64,000 nt of DNA from Tranquillimonas alkanivorans (GCF_900115595.1 NZ_FOXA01000007.1:147661-211660); one strand, 5' to 3'; positions 32,713 through 41,572 are shown, counted from the stretch's first letter. Program-made: numbers and translations. The notes: generated by a model from the sequence alone, not told the origin.

Positions 32713-33800
32713 CCTCAATCGCCTTCTACGGCTCGAGCATCCTGTCCGCCTACTGGAACGGCGCGGCGACCTACTACCGGGGCATGCTGCGTGCGCTGGC
32801 GGCCGAGGGCTACGCGATCACCTTCTACGAGCCCGACGTGCTCGACCGACAGAACAATCGCGACATCGAGCCGCCGTCGTGGTGCGACGTGGTAGTCTAC
32901 GACGGCACGGTCGAGGGGCTGAAGGCCGCCGCCGCCCGCGCCGCCGAGGCCGACATCGTGGTCAAGGCCAGTGGCGTGGGGTTCGAGGACGACCTGGTGC
33001 TGGCCGAGGTGATGAAAGCCGCGCGGCCCGACGCGCTGCGCATCTTCTGGGACGTCGACGCTCCCGCCACGCTGGCCGAGATGCAGACCGCGCCGGACCA
33101 CCCTCTGCGACGCACCCTGCCCGACCTGGACCTCGTGCTGACCTACGGCGGCGGCGACCCGGTCGTGAGCGCGTATCGCGACCTCGGCGCGCGCGAGTGC
33201 GTGCCGATCTACAACGCGCTCGACCCGGACACGCACCACCCCGCCCCGCCGCAGGAGCGGTTCCGGGGCGACCTCGCCTTCCTTGGCAACCGCCTGCCCG
33301 ACCGCGACGCGCGGGTCGAGGAGTTTTTCCTGCGCCCCGCCAAGCAGACGCCCGAGGCCCGGTTCCTGCTGGGCGGCTCGGGCTGGGACGCCTATCCGCT
33401 GCCGCGCAACGTGCACCTTCTGGGCCACGTCCGCACCGCCGACCACAACGCGCTGAACTGCACGCCGCGCATGGTGCTGAACGTGGCGCGCGACAGCATG
33501 GCGAAGAACGGCTACTCCCCCGCCACCCGCGTGTTCGAGGCCGCCGGCGCCGGCGCCTGCCTGATCACCGATGCGTGGGAGGGGATCGAGCTGTTCCTCG
33601 AACCGGGCGAAGAGGTCCTGGTCGCCCGCGACGGCGAGGACGTGGCGGAGATCCTCAAGACCCTGCCCGACGACGCGCCGCAGCAGATCGGCGCGCGCGC
33701 CCGCGCCCGCGTGCTGGCCGAGCACACCTATGCCGACCGCGCCAAGCAGGCCGACGCGCTGTTCCGCGCCCACGCCCCCAGGCTGGAGGCCGCGTCGTGA
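32709..33800 (+). CDS. Glycosyltransferase, CgeB-like (tandem paralog 2)
   Basis: A 363-residue GT-B type protein. It starts with IAFYGSSILSAYWNGAATYY followed by RGMLRAL, the same WNG-x-A...RG pattern as its neighbours. The donor domain has SPATRVFEAAGAGACLITDA and the final HTYADRAKQ helix typical of CgeB-like proteins. YNALDPDTHHP and LAFLGNRLPDRDARVEEFFL are diagnostic of that group. ATG overlaps the previous stop (ATGA). It is probably one of three transferases that add successive sugars in the same pathway. Confidence 0.85.
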   Translation: MTSIAFYGSSILSAYWNGAATYYRGMLRALAAEGYAITFYEPDVLDRQNNRDIEPPSWCDVVVYDGTVEGLKAAAARAAEADIVVKASGVGFEDDLVLAEVMKAARPDALRIFWDVDAPATLAEMQTAPDHPLRRTLPDLDLVLTYGGGDPVVSAYRDLGARECVPIYNALDPDTHHPAPPQERFRGDLAFLGNRLPDRDARVEEFFLRPAKQTPEARFLLGGSGWDAYPLPRNVHLLGHVRTADHNALNCTPRMVLNVARDSMAKNGYSPATRVFEAAGAGACLITDAWEGIELFLEPGEEVLVARDGEDVAEILKTLPDDAPQQIGARARARVLAEHTYADRAKQADALFRAHAPRLEAAS

Positions 33801-34891
33801 GCATGGACATCGTCATCCTGGGCCTCACGCTCTCGTCCTCCTGGGGCAACGGCCACGCCACGACCTTCCGCTCGCTTTTGCGGGGGCTGAACGCGGACGG
33901 GCACCGGGTGCTGTTCCTGGAACGCGACGCGCCGTGGTACGCGCCCCACCGCGACCTGCCGGACCCGGACTTTTGCGAACTGCGGCTTTACGACGACATC
34001 CCCGCGATGCTCGAGAACTACCGCGACCGCCTGCTGTCCGCCGACGCGGTGATCGTGGGTTCCTACGTCCCCGAGGGGCCGAGGCTGATCGACGCGCTGC
34101 ACGAGATGCGGCCGAACCTGCTGTGCTTCTACGACATCGACACGCCGGTGACGATGGACAAGCTGGATGCCGGTGACGAGGAGTACCTGTCGCCCCGGCA
34201 GATCCCGCTGTTCGACACCTATTTCTCGTTCTCCGGCGGCGAGGTGCTGGATCACCTCGAACGCGAGCGGGGTGCGCAGCGGGCAGAGGCGCTTTACTGC
34301 TCGGTCGATCCCGACCGCTATGCCAGCCGTCCCGACGCACCCAAGAAATGGGACCTGGGCTACCTGGGCACGTACAGCCCCGACCGGCAGCCCCCGCTGG
34401 AACAGTTGCTGATCGAGCCGGCCCACCGCCTGCCAGAGATGCGTTTCATCGTGGCCGGCCCGGGCTACCCGGACGACATCGACTGGCCGGACAACGTCGA
34501 GCGGATCGACCACCTGCCGCCGGCCGAACACGAGGATTTCTACAACGCGCAGCGCTTCACGCTTAACGTCACCCGCGCGGCGATGCGGAGGATGGGCTGG
34601 TCGCCCAGCGTTCGCCTGTTCGAGGCCGCCGCCTGCGGCACCCCCATCGTCAGCGACGCCTGGCGCGGCTTGAGCGAGCTTCTGCCGGACGGAGAGGCGG
34701 CGATCATAGCAGAGACAACCGAAGACGTGGTTCGCGCGCTGACAGATCTGAATGACGCCGAGCGGCGTAAGATCGGTAAAGGCGGCATGGACCGCGTGCT
34801 GTCGGCCCACACGGGCCGCGCCCGCGCGCGTGATCTGGTTCGGGCCTTGTCGTCGGCCCGGGCGGATGCGCCGCAGGCCGTGGGCATGTGA
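33797..34891 (+). CDS. Glycosyltransferase, CgeB-like (tandem paralog 3)
   Basis: A 364-residue GT-B type protein from GTG 33797, which gives the same four-base overlap as the other genes; an ATG at 33803 is the alternative. VILGLTLSSSWGNGHATTFR followed by SLLRGLN repeats the opening motif of paralogs 1 and 2. YCSVDPDRYASRP and LGYLGTYSPDRQPPLEQLLI match paralog 2 closely in position, and WSPSVRLFEAAACGTPIVSD is the donor-binding segment. It is the third tandem member. A short 12-base gap with GAGGGAGAG follows before the next gene. Confidence 0.85.
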   Translation: MSMDIVILGLTLSSSWGNGHATTFRSLLRGLNADGHRVLFLERDAPWYAPHRDLPDPDFCELRLYDDIPAMLENYRDRLLSADAVIVGSYVPEGPRLIDALHEMRPNLLCFYDIDTPVTMDKLDAGDEEYLSPRQIPLFDTYFSFSGGEVLDHLERERGAQRAEALYCSVDPDRYASRPDAPKKWDLGYLGTYSPDRQPPLEQLLIEPAHRLPEMRFIVAGPGYPDDIDWPDNVERIDHLPPAEHEDFYNAQRFTLNVTRAAMRRMGWSPSVRLFEAAACGTPIVSDAWRGLSELLPDGEAAIIAETTEDVVRALTDLNDAERRKIGKGGMDRVLSAHTGRARARDLVRALSSARADAPQAVGM

Positions 34892-34903
34892 GGGAGAGTA
34901 GTG

Positions 34904-35935
34904 ATGAACATGATCAGACCCAACGACTCGGGCCCGCGCACCATCGTCGTGGCGGGCGGCGCGGGCTTCGTCGGATCGCACCTGTGCGAGAACCTGCTTC
35001 AGCAGGGCCACCGCGTGATCTGCGTCGACAGCTTCCTGACGGGAACCGAGGCGAACGTCGAGCCGCTGTCGAACTTCGCGGGCTTCCGGCTGATCCGCCA
35101 GGACGTGGCCGAACCGCTGGACCCCGGCGAGCCGGTGGACGAGATCTACAACCTCGCCAGCCCCGCCTCGCCGCCGCATTACCAGGCGGACCCGGTGCAC
35201 ACGATGATGACCAACGTCGTGGGCACGGCGCGCCTGCTCGACCTCGCCTCGGCGCACGAGGCGCGGTTCCTGCAGGCCTCGACCAGCGAGATCTACGGCG
35301 ACCCCGAGCAGCACCCCCAGCGCGAGGATTACCTGGGCCACGTGAACTGCACCGGGACGCGCGCCTGTTATGACGAGGGCAAGCGCGCGGCCGAGGCTCT
35401 GTGCTACGACTATGCCCGCACCCGCGGGCTGGACGTGCGCGTGGCGCGGATCTTCAACACCTACGGGCCCCGGATGCGCCCCGACGACGGGCGCATCGTG
35501 TCGAACATGATCGTGCAGGCCCTGGCCGGAGAGCCGCTGACCGTCTACGGCACCGGCAAGCAGACGCGGTCGTTCTGCTTCGTGTCGGACCTCGTCGACG
35601 GGCTGATGGCGCTGATGAACGTCTCCGCCGCCCCCGACGCGCCGGTGAACCTGGGCAACCCGCAGGAATTCTCGATCGCCGAGCTCGCCTCCCAGGTACG
35701 CGACCTGATCCCCAGTGGATCGCAGATCGTGCACCGCCCGCTGCCCGAGGACGACCCCAAGCGCCGCCGCCCCGACATCAGCCGGGCGAAGGAGCTTCTG
35801 GGCTGGTCGCCCAAGGTCAGCCTCGACCGCGGCCTGCCCGAGACGGCGAGTTGGTTCGCCCTGCATCTCGGCCACGGGCCGATTCCCCAAACCAACCGGA
35901 CAAGCGGCGCGCGCGCCGCGGGAGCGACTGCATGA
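34904..35935 (+). CDS. UDP-glucuronate decarboxylase-like SDR
   Basis: A 343-residue extended SDR. TIVVAGGAGFVGSHLCENLL is the NAD loop, IYNLASPASPPHYQADPVHT the UDP-xylose-synthase-type signature, FLQASTSEIYGDPEQHPQRE the active-site Ser/Thr, and CYDEGKRAAEALCYDYARTR the YxxxK. These together are characteristic of UDP-glucuronic acid decarboxylase, which makes UDP-xylose. ATG 34904 follows GAGGGAGAGTAGTG; a GTG three bases earlier is possible. In the operon it would supply a pentose donor to the glycosyltransferases. Its stop overlaps the methyltransferase start by four bases. Confidence 0.88.
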   Translation: MNMIRPNDSGPRTIVVAGGAGFVGSHLCENLLQQGHRVICVDSFLTGTEANVEPLSNFAGFRLIRQDVAEPLDPGEPVDEIYNLASPASPPHYQADPVHTMMTNVVGTARLLDLASAHEARFLQASTSEIYGDPEQHPQREDYLGHVNCTGTRACYDEGKRAAEALCYDYARTRGLDVRVARIFNTYGPRMRPDDGRIVSNMIVQALAGEPLTVYGTGKQTRSFCFVSDLVDGLMALMNVSAAPDAPVNLGNPQEFSIAELASQVRDLIPSGSQIVHRPLPEDDPKRRRPDISRAKELLGWSPKVSLDRGLPETASWFALHLGHGPIPQTNRTSGARAAGATA

Positions 35936-36696
35936 ACCTTCACGCGACCCCGAAGAGCGAGGATACGGCCCGCCGCATCCGCGAGCTGGGGCCGTGGTTC
36001 CAGAACATGCGCCTGGACGGGATCGACACGGCCCCCGACCACTTCCTGGGCGACTATCCCCGCTTCAAGTGGGAGGGGTTCCGCCACGTCGTCCCCGAGG
36101 ACCTGACCGGAAAGACCGTCCTGGACATCGGCTGCAACGCGGGCTTCTACGCGCTCGAGATGGCGCGCCGGGGGGCGAGCCGCGTCGTCGGCATCGACAG
36201 CGACCCGCATTACCTGGCCCAAGCCGAGTTCGCCGCCGAGCGCGAGGGGCTGGACATCGAGCTGCGGCAGATGTCGGTCTACGACGTGGGCAGCCTGGGC
36301 GAGCGCTTCGACCTCGTGATCTTCATGGGCGTGCTCTATCACCTGCGCCACCCACTCCTGGCGCTCGACCTGCTGCACGAGCACGTCGTCGGCGACATGA
36401 TGCTGTTCCAGTGCATGCAGCGCGGGTCCGAGGCGGTGGCGAAACTGCCCGAGAACCACGACTTCGACGACTGGTCGCCGTTTCGCCGCGAGGATGCGCC
36501 GACGCTGTGGTTCGTCGAGGAGCGGTATTCCGACGACCCGACCAACTGGTTCATCCCCAACCGCGCCGCCGTCGAGGCGATGCTGCGCTCGTCCGGCTTC
36601 GAGATCGCGGCCCACCCCGAGCGCGAGGTCTACATGTGCACCCGCGGCGAACGCTACTTCGCCGCCGACCCGCCACCGAAGATCGCCGGCGCCTGA
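35932..36696 (+). CDS. SAM-dependent methyltransferase, TIGR04290 type
   Basis: A 254-residue class I methyltransferase. TVLDIGCNAGFYALEMARRG is motif I with an NxGF variant, RVVGIDSDPHYLAQAEFAA motif II, and DLVIFMGVLYHLRHPLLALD motif IV/post-motif. The leader TARRIRELGPWFQNMRLDGI and RFKWEGFRHVVPEDLTGK resemble CmoB-like enzymes and the family I recall as TIGR04290, found beside glycosyltransferases. It probably methylates a sugar hydroxyl or carboxyl in the product of the operon. It is the last gene of the eight-gene coupled block; the next gene is convergent. Confidence 0.88.
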   Translation: MNLHATPKSEDTARRIRELGPWFQNMRLDGIDTAPDHFLGDYPRFKWEGFRHVVPEDLTGKTVLDIGCNAGFYALEMARRGASRVVGIDSDPHYLAQAEFAAEREGLDIELRQMSVYDVGSLGERFDLVIFMGVLYHLRHPLLALDLLHEHVVGDMMLFQCMQRGSEAVAKLPENHDFDDWSPFRREDAPTLWFVEERYSDDPTNWFIPNRAAVEAMLRSSGFEIAAHPEREVYMCTRGERYFAADPPPKIAGA

Positions 36697-36699
36697 GCG

Positions 36700-37503
36700 T
36701 CAGGCCGGCGTCGCTTCGGCGCCGTCCCCGGCCTCGGGCTTGGGTGCGGCGAAGGCGGGCGGCGGGCCGAAAAGCCGGGCCGACAAATCCACCATCTCGT
36801 CGTCGAAAATCGCGCGGTAGCGGGCGTCGTTCTCGTAGGCGCGCCAGCGCTCGCGCGTGCGCATCTCGGCCGCGCGCCCGTCGAAGGCCGTGCCGTCGAA
36901 CGAGCTTCCCCCCTGCGTGCGCGGCACTTCGTCCGCGCCGGCGTCGGTGAAGCGCAGGCCAAGTTGCCCGGCGACGTCTTTCCTGTAGTCGCGGTCGACC
37001 GCCCAGCGGTTGTAGAGGACCACGACCTTGTCCCTGACCTTACGCGTCTCGCCCAGCGCCTCGCGCGCATGCTGTTTCCACATGCGGCGCGAGATATGCG
37101 GCGACAACGCCGCTCCCATCTTCAGCCGGCTGGCGAACAGGTTGAACGGGTCGCGCAGGATCAGAAGACGCACCCGACGCTTCGACGGCCCGAGCCACGT
37201 GTCGTGGTTTTCTTCCAGCGGCTTGCTGAAGGCGTGGGCAAGCCAGCTGTCCTCGTAGCTGTGAAACAGCAGCGCCTTGTCCGCGAAACGCCCCGCCGCC
37301 TCGGCCTCGACGTCGAAGTCCGGCTCACCACGCCAGCCGAAGCCGCCGGTCGACAGCGGGCGGCAGGTCTCGAACGGGTTGGTCTTGCCCTCTGCGCAGT
37401 TGAGAAGAAGCTTCGGAGCGTCGGCCTGGGCGAAGATCCAGTTCGCCACTGCGTGGTTGCCGCTTCGGGACATGCCCAATGCCTGGATCTCGAGCTCGTT
37501 CAC
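36700..37503 (-). CDS. Sulfotransferase-like P-loop protein
   Basis: A 267-residue protein with a sulfotransferase-like fold. IQALGMSRSGNHAVANWIF near the N terminus takes the place of the 5'-phosphosulfate loop, and RLLILRDPFNLFASRLKMG is the 3'-phosphate-binding RDP..SxxSR-like segment. The order and spacing fit PAPS-dependent sulfotransferases, though conservation is too low to be sure about activity. GTG 37501-37503 is preceded by GGAGGGGAAGGC. It converges with the methyltransferase gene, with three bases between stop codons. It could sulfate the glycan made by the cluster; this is inference from position. Confidence 0.72.
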   Translation of the reverse strand: MNELEIQALGMSRSGNHAVANWIFAQADAPKLLLNCAEGKTNPFETCRPLSTGGFGWRGEPDFDVEAEAAGRFADKALLFHSYEDSWLAHAFSKPLEENHDTWLGPSKRRVRLLILRDPFNLFASRLKMGAALSPHISRRMWKQHAREALGETRKVRDKVVVLYNRWAVDRDYRKDVAGQLGLRFTDAGADEVPRTQGGSSFDGTAFDGRAAEMRTRERWRAYENDARYRAIFDDEMVDLSARLFGPPPAFAAPKPEAGDGAEATPA

Positions 37504-37588
37504 GCCTTCCCCTCCGGTTCGATCTGCCCGGCAAACCGGGTAACACGCGCGCCCGGGGGCCGGTCAACCGATGCACCAGAAGCTGGGC

Positions 37589-39358
37589 TCACTCGTCCAG
37601 CCCGTGGCGCTTCTCCGGCTCGCCCTCGCGCACGAGCGTGGCGAAGGACAGCGGCGGCAGTTCCAGCCCCACCTCTGACGTGCGCACGCTCATGCCGGGG
37701 CCGCAGACAAGATCTCCCCCGCCGAGCTTTTCCAGCCGCACGCTTTGCCGCGAGGTCGAGAAGTTGGCCACGCAGGTCATCGTACGCCCGCCGCCGAACC
37801 GATCCCAGATGATCAGCGGGGCCAGCTTCGGCGAATGCACCAGTTCGCCACCCCATCGCAGAAGCGGCTGGTCCTTCCGCCACGCTAGGAAATCGCGCAG
37901 GAAGTGCAGCGGGCTGTCCTCGCGCGCCTCTTGCGCGGCAACACTCAGCCCGCAATGGGTGTCGGGCACGTCGATCCACGGGCTGTCGCCGTCGGTGAAC
38001 CCGCAGCGCGGCGGCTGTCCGGTCCAGGGCATTGGCGTCCGCGCCCCGTCGCGCCCTTCGAAATCCGGCCAGAACGCCTTGCCCCAGGGATCGCGCAGAT
38101 CCTCGTACTCGAGCTGCGGATGCGGCAGGCCCAGTTCCTCGCCCTGGTACAGGATGCCGCCGCCCTTCAGCGCGAACTGCATGAACATCAGAAGCTTCGC
38201 CGCCTCCTCGCGCAGACCCGCCTCTTCGGCGAAATGGGTCAGGTCGCTGACCGCGCGCTTGGAGTCGTGGTTCGAAAACACGTTCATCATCCAGCCCGTC
38301 CGCAGGTACGAGCTGCGATAGGTCAGGATGTCGGTCAGCGGCTCCACGTCCTTCGGCCCGTTGACCAGGCTGAAGTCGTAGATCGCGTGCAGGCCCATGC
38401 CGTCGACGGTGTATTTCTCGCTCAGCCGGGCCGAGTCCACGTCGGCGAGTTCCCCGATCAGAACGCGCTCGGGTTCGAAATCGCTCAGCGCCTCGCGCAT
38501 CCGCTCGATGATCGGGAACGCCTCGGGCACGTCGCGGTCATAGAGGTGCGCCTGCTGGCGGAACGGGTTGTTCTTGCCGCCGCCCAGCGGAGCCACCGGC
38601 CCCTTCGACGATTCCGGCGGGTTCCACCGCAGGTCGGGGTCGAAGGCCAGGCACTGCACCGCATCCAGCCGGAACCCGTCCGCCCCCCGCTCGAGCCAAT
38701 AGCGCATGGCGTCGATGACGGCGTCCAGCACCTCGGGCTTTTGCAGGTTCAGCGCCGGCTGGCAGGTCAGGAACGGGTGATAATAATACTGCGACCGCCG
38801 CGGCTCCCACGTCCAGGCGGGCCCGCCGAACGACGACAGCCAATTGTTGGGCGGCCCGCCGTCGGGGCGCGCGTCGGCCCAGACGTACCAGTCGCCGTAC
38901 TGCCCCCCGGGGTCGCTGCGGCTTTGCTGGAACCACGGATGCTCCTCGGAGGTGTGGCAGGGGATGAAATCCAGCAGCACCTTCAGACCCCGCGCATGCG
39001 CCCCGTCCACCAGCGCGGCGAAGTCCGCCATGTCGCCATGGATCGGGTCGATGGAGCGGAAATCGGTGACGTCGTAGCCAAAATCCTTCTGCGGCGAAGG
39101 ACTGATCGGGCTTAGCCAGAACCCGTCGACGCCGAGGCTCTCGATGTAATCGAGCTTCTCGATCACGCCCTTCAGATCTCCGATCCCGTCGCCCGAGGCG
39201 TCGCGGAAGCTGCGCACGTACACCTGGTAGAGCGCCGCCCCCCGCCACCACTCGCGCCGGGTCATCGGCTCGATCGGGTCGCGCAGGGTGGCGCGCGCCA
39301 TCATCGCCTCGCGCGTCAGCCTCAGGGTCGAGGGGCTGCGTCGGTTGATCTCGTCCAT
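37589..39358 (-). CDS. GH13 alpha-glucosidase
   Basis: A 589-residue glycoside hydrolase of family 13, alpha-glucosidase branch. RGAALYQVYVRSFRDASGDG begins the barrel; the catalytic nucleophile is Asp232 in GADGFRLDAVQ, the acid/base is Glu302 in LIGELADVD and the third acid is Asp364 in NVFSNHDSKRA. The C-terminal beta domain closes the protein. No signal peptide is seen, so it acts in the cytosol on alpha-glucosides such as maltose or sucrose-like substrates. The ATG at 39356-39358 has a weak ribosome binding site; internal Mets at residues 19, 20 and 32 are alternatives. Divergent from the next gene. Confidence 0.9.
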   Translation of the reverse strand: MDEINRRSPSTLRLTREAMMARATLRDPIEPMTRREWWRGAALYQVYVRSFRDASGDGIGDLKGVIEKLDYIESLGVDGFWLSPISPSPQKDFGYDVTDFRSIDPIHGDMADFAALVDGAHARGLKVLLDFIPCHTSEEHPWFQQSRSDPGGQYGDWYVWADARPDGGPPNNWLSSFGGPAWTWEPRRSQYYYHPFLTCQPALNLQKPEVLDAVIDAMRYWLERGADGFRLDAVQCLAFDPDLRWNPPESSKGPVAPLGGGKNNPFRQQAHLYDRDVPEAFPIIERMREALSDFEPERVLIGELADVDSARLSEKYTVDGMGLHAIYDFSLVNGPKDVEPLTDILTYRSSYLRTGWMMNVFSNHDSKRAVSDLTHFAEEAGLREEAAKLLMFMQFALKGGGILYQGEELGLPHPQLEYEDLRDPWGKAFWPDFEGRDGARTPMPWTGQPPRCGFTDGDSPWIDVPDTHCGLSVAAQEAREDSPLHFLRDFLAWRKDQPLLRWGGELVHSPKLAPLIIWDRFGGGRTMTCVANFSTSRQSVRLEKLGGGDLVCGPGMSVRTSEVGLELPPLSFATLVREGEPEKRHGLDE

Positions 39359-39497
39359 GTGTTCACTCGCCTCGGGTCGTTCTTCACCCGGTCAACAAAG
39401 GGCCGCGCATCACCGTTCCCGCCTCGCCCTGCCTCCACCTTCCGATGTCCGGGCGCGCGTGCTAGTCACGGCCCGGGGCAGAACCGGCGGAAAGTCC

Positions 39498-40505
39498 ATG
39501 ACCGAGAGCAGCGGAAGTGCAGGCCATTTCAATGTGATGGTCGTGGGACAGGATGGCCGGGTCGGGTACGAGGCGGCGCTCTTCGCCGCCTCCCTCCGCC
39601 GCTTCGACCCCGGCTTCGCCGGCACGCTCTACGTGGCGGAACCCCGGCCCGGTCCGCTCTGGTCCCGCGACCCGCGCATGCAGGACCCCGACCTCCGCCG
39701 CCTGCTGATAGAGGACCTCGGCGCGACGATCCTGCCGTTCGACTCCCGCCATTTCGGAGAAGCCTACCCTTACGGCAACAAGATCGAGGCGCTCGCCGCC
39801 CTGCCCGAAGGCGAGCCGTTCGTCTTCTTCGACAGCGACACGCTGATCACCGGGCCGCTCAGCCGCGTTCCCTTCGACTTCGACCGCCCCACCGCGTCGC
39901 TCAATCGCACCGGCACCTGGCCGGTGATCGAACTTTACGGGCCCGGCTACACCCAGACCTGGCGCGCGCTCTACGACCGCTTCGGGCTGGACTTCGAAAG
40001 CTCCCTGGACCTGTCGCAGCCCGAGGAGTTCTGGAAGCGCTACCTCTACTTCAACGCCGGCTGGTTCTTCCACCGCTGCCCGCGCGAGTTCGGCCGCCTG
40101 TTCCTGGACTACGCGCTGTCGATCCGCGACGACCCCCCGCCCGAGCTCGTCTGCCAGCGCCTCGACCCCTGGCTCGACCAGGTGGCGCTGCCGCTGGTGA
40201 TCCACGCCCTGGGCGGCGGCCGCGACACGCTGCCCGAGGGGCTGCTCGACGGCACGATCAGCCGCCACTACCGCCTGTTCCCCCTGCTCTACGCCCGCGA
40301 AAGCGACGCCACCATCGCCGCGCTGGAACAGACCGTTGCGCCGAACCGGATCAAGAAGGTGCTCAAGCGGCACGAGCCGATCCGGCGCATGGTCCTGCAA
40401 GGCCGCGGCCGCAAGGTCCGCGCGCTCTTCGACCAGGCGGAGCTCCCCCGCAGCGAGGCGGCGATCCGCAATCGCATCAAGAAGCACAAGCTCTGGATGC
40501 GCTGA
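39498..40505 (+). CDS. DxD glycosyltransferase-like protein, unknown
   Basis: A 335-residue soluble protein with a GT-A look. An alpha/beta N terminus (FNVMVVGQDGRVGYEAALFA) is followed by KIEALAALPEGEPFVFFDSD-TLI, where FFDSD is a DxD metal/nucleotide-sugar motif, and later YLYFNAGWFFHRCPREFG, typical of GT8-like folds (the 'FNAG' block). The last 60 residues are basic. It has no close family that I can name. An ATG at 39498 is chosen because the upstream part of the frame overlaps the promoter and start of the alpha-glucosidase gene. It ends the carbohydrate region. Confidence 0.72.
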   Translation: MTESSGSAGHFNVMVVGQDGRVGYEAALFAASLRRFDPGFAGTLYVAEPRPGPLWSRDPRMQDPDLRRLLIEDLGATILPFDSRHFGEAYPYGNKIEALAALPEGEPFVFFDSDTLITGPLSRVPFDFDRPTASLNRTGTWPVIELYGPGYTQTWRALYDRFGLDFESSLDLSQPEEFWKRYLYFNAGWFFHRCPREFGRLFLDYALSIRDDPPPELVCQRLDPWLDQVALPLVIHALGGGRDTLPEGLLDGTISRHYRLFPLLYARESDATIAALEQTVAPNRIKKVLKRHEPIRRMVLQGRGRKVRALFDQAELPRSEAAIRNRIKKHKLWMR

Positions 40506-40534
40506 CCGCCAGCGCCCGCCCTGTACATCTCTGG

Positions 40535-40576
40535 TCCTCAAATATCCCGGGGGCCCGGGGGCAGCGCCCCCGGTCC
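40535..40576. repeat. Dispersed hairpin repeat, copy D
   Basis: TCCTCAAATATCCCGGGGGC then CCGGGGGC-AGC-GCCCCCGG. It carries the reverse of the ATATTT/CCGGAGG core found at 6020 and 25057, plus a strong hairpin, and lies between two convergent genes. Confidence 0.7.
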
Positions 40577-40587
40577 GACGCCCACCG

Positions 40588-41046
40588 TCAGCGCAGCCCG
40601 GTCGCCTCGAGCAGCCCCTTCCGCTTCGCCTCGTAGTAATACCCCCGCGCGTACCAGCCCACCGCCTCGTCCGGGTCGCCGTCCGCCACCAGCCACGCAC
40701 CGCGCAGGTACTTCACCGCGAAGCGCAGGTTCGTCTCGGCGTCCAGCAGGTCCCGGGCCGGACCGCGATGGCCCATGGTGCGGGCGGTCTGCGGGTGGAT
40801 CTGCATCAGCCCGTAATAGGGGCCGTTGCGTGCCACGGGGTTGTAGTCGCTCTCGCGCTGCACGACCCGGTGCACGAGCGAGGGCGGCACGCGGTAATGA
40901 GCGGCGTAGCTGGTGATCAGCCGCCGCAGGCGCGGCGTCTCGCCGGGATAGAGCGCACGGCTCACCTCCGGCTCGCGCCGCCCGCAGGCGGCGAGCGTGG
41001 TGGCCAGCATCAGCGCGAGGGCGCGCCGCCGGTTCAATTTCGTCAT
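40588..41046 (-). CDS. Lytic transglycosylase lipoprotein
   Basis: A 152-residue protein with a lipoprotein signal peptide: basic start MTKLNRRR, hydrophobic ALALMLATT, and lipobox LAAC with the lipidated Cys21. The rest is a short SLT domain: VPPSLVHRVVQRESDYNPVA with the catalytic Glu in RES, YYGLMQIHPQTARTMG (the GLMQ block) and LRFAVKYLRGAW. It cuts the glycan strand of peptidoglycan at the outer membrane. The ATG at 41044-41046 gives the correct signal peptide; longer frames upstream do not. Its small size is at the lower limit for the family. Confidence 0.88.
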   Translation of the reverse strand: MTKLNRRRALALMLATTLAACGRREPEVSRALYPGETPRLRRLITSYAAHYRVPPSLVHRVVQRESDYNPVARNGPYYGLMQIHPQTARTMGHRGPARDLLDAETNLRFAVKYLRGAWLVADGDPDEAVGWYARGYYYEAKRKGLLEATGLR

Positions 41047-41101
41047 GATCTGCCCCGTTCCTGCCCGGCGATCTGGAGTCGCCTCGCCATCCATTCCATA
41101 C

Positions 41102-41572
41102 TCAGCGGAACGGATACATCCAGACCTTGTAGTCATCGACCAGAACATGCGCCTTCTCGATCTGCTCCGCCGTCATCTTCTTGACCACTTCCTCGAGGCT
41201 GATCGCGGCGTCGGGATCGCCGCCGATGGCGCTGAGCGTGTACCACATGTAGGCCCGCACGAGATCGGGGGCGGGCATGCCCCGGCCGACCTCATAATAC
41301 CAACCGACGCCCGACTGCGCGCCGGGATGCCCCTTCATGGCCGAACGCAGGTACCATTCGAAGGCGCGCACGTCGTCGCGCTCGACCCCCAGGCCCATGG
41401 CGTACATGACGCCGATCAGTTCCTCGGCGTCGGCGTTGCCGGACCGCGCCGCGGGCCAAAGTTCTTCGCGCGCCTCGACGAAGTGTCCCTCCTCCATCAG
41501 GTCGCGGGCGTGCTCGATATCCGCGGCCGCGGGGGCCGCCATCAGGACCAGGAGCGTCGCCAGTCGGATCAT
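41102..41572 (-). CDS. Secreted Sel1-repeat protein
   Basis: A 156-residue protein with a signal peptide (MIRLATLLVLMAAPAAADIE) and two or three Sel1-like helical repeats: ADAEELIGVMYAMGLGVERD, AFEWYLRSAMKGHPGAQSGV and GWYYEVGRGMPAPDLVRAYM. The G.G......A..WY pattern is the family mark. Such proteins serve as protein-interaction scaffolds in the periplasm; the partner is unknown. GGAGGTAGGG before ATG 41570-41572 decides the start. Its first 62 bases may overlap a divergent peroxidase gene. Confidence 0.85.
   Translation of the reverse strand: MIRLATLLVLMAAPAAADIEHARDLMEEGHFVEAREELWPAARSGNADAEELIGVMYAMGLGVERDDVRAFEWYLRSAMKGHPGAQSGVGWYYEVGRGMPAPDLVRAYMWYTLSAIGGDPDAAISLEEVVKKMTAEQIEKAHVLVDDYKVWMYPFR

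Noticed and set aside
33728..35890. A 720-codon open frame on the minus strand opposite glycosyltransferase and SDR genes
   Set aside because: No ribosome binding site, no motif, and it covers three genes with clear family signatures on the other strand.
27376..40505. A standard capsule or O-antigen locus
   Set aside because: No Wzx, Wzy, Wzz, Wza/Wzc, ABC exporter or initiating phosphosugar transferase is present in the window.
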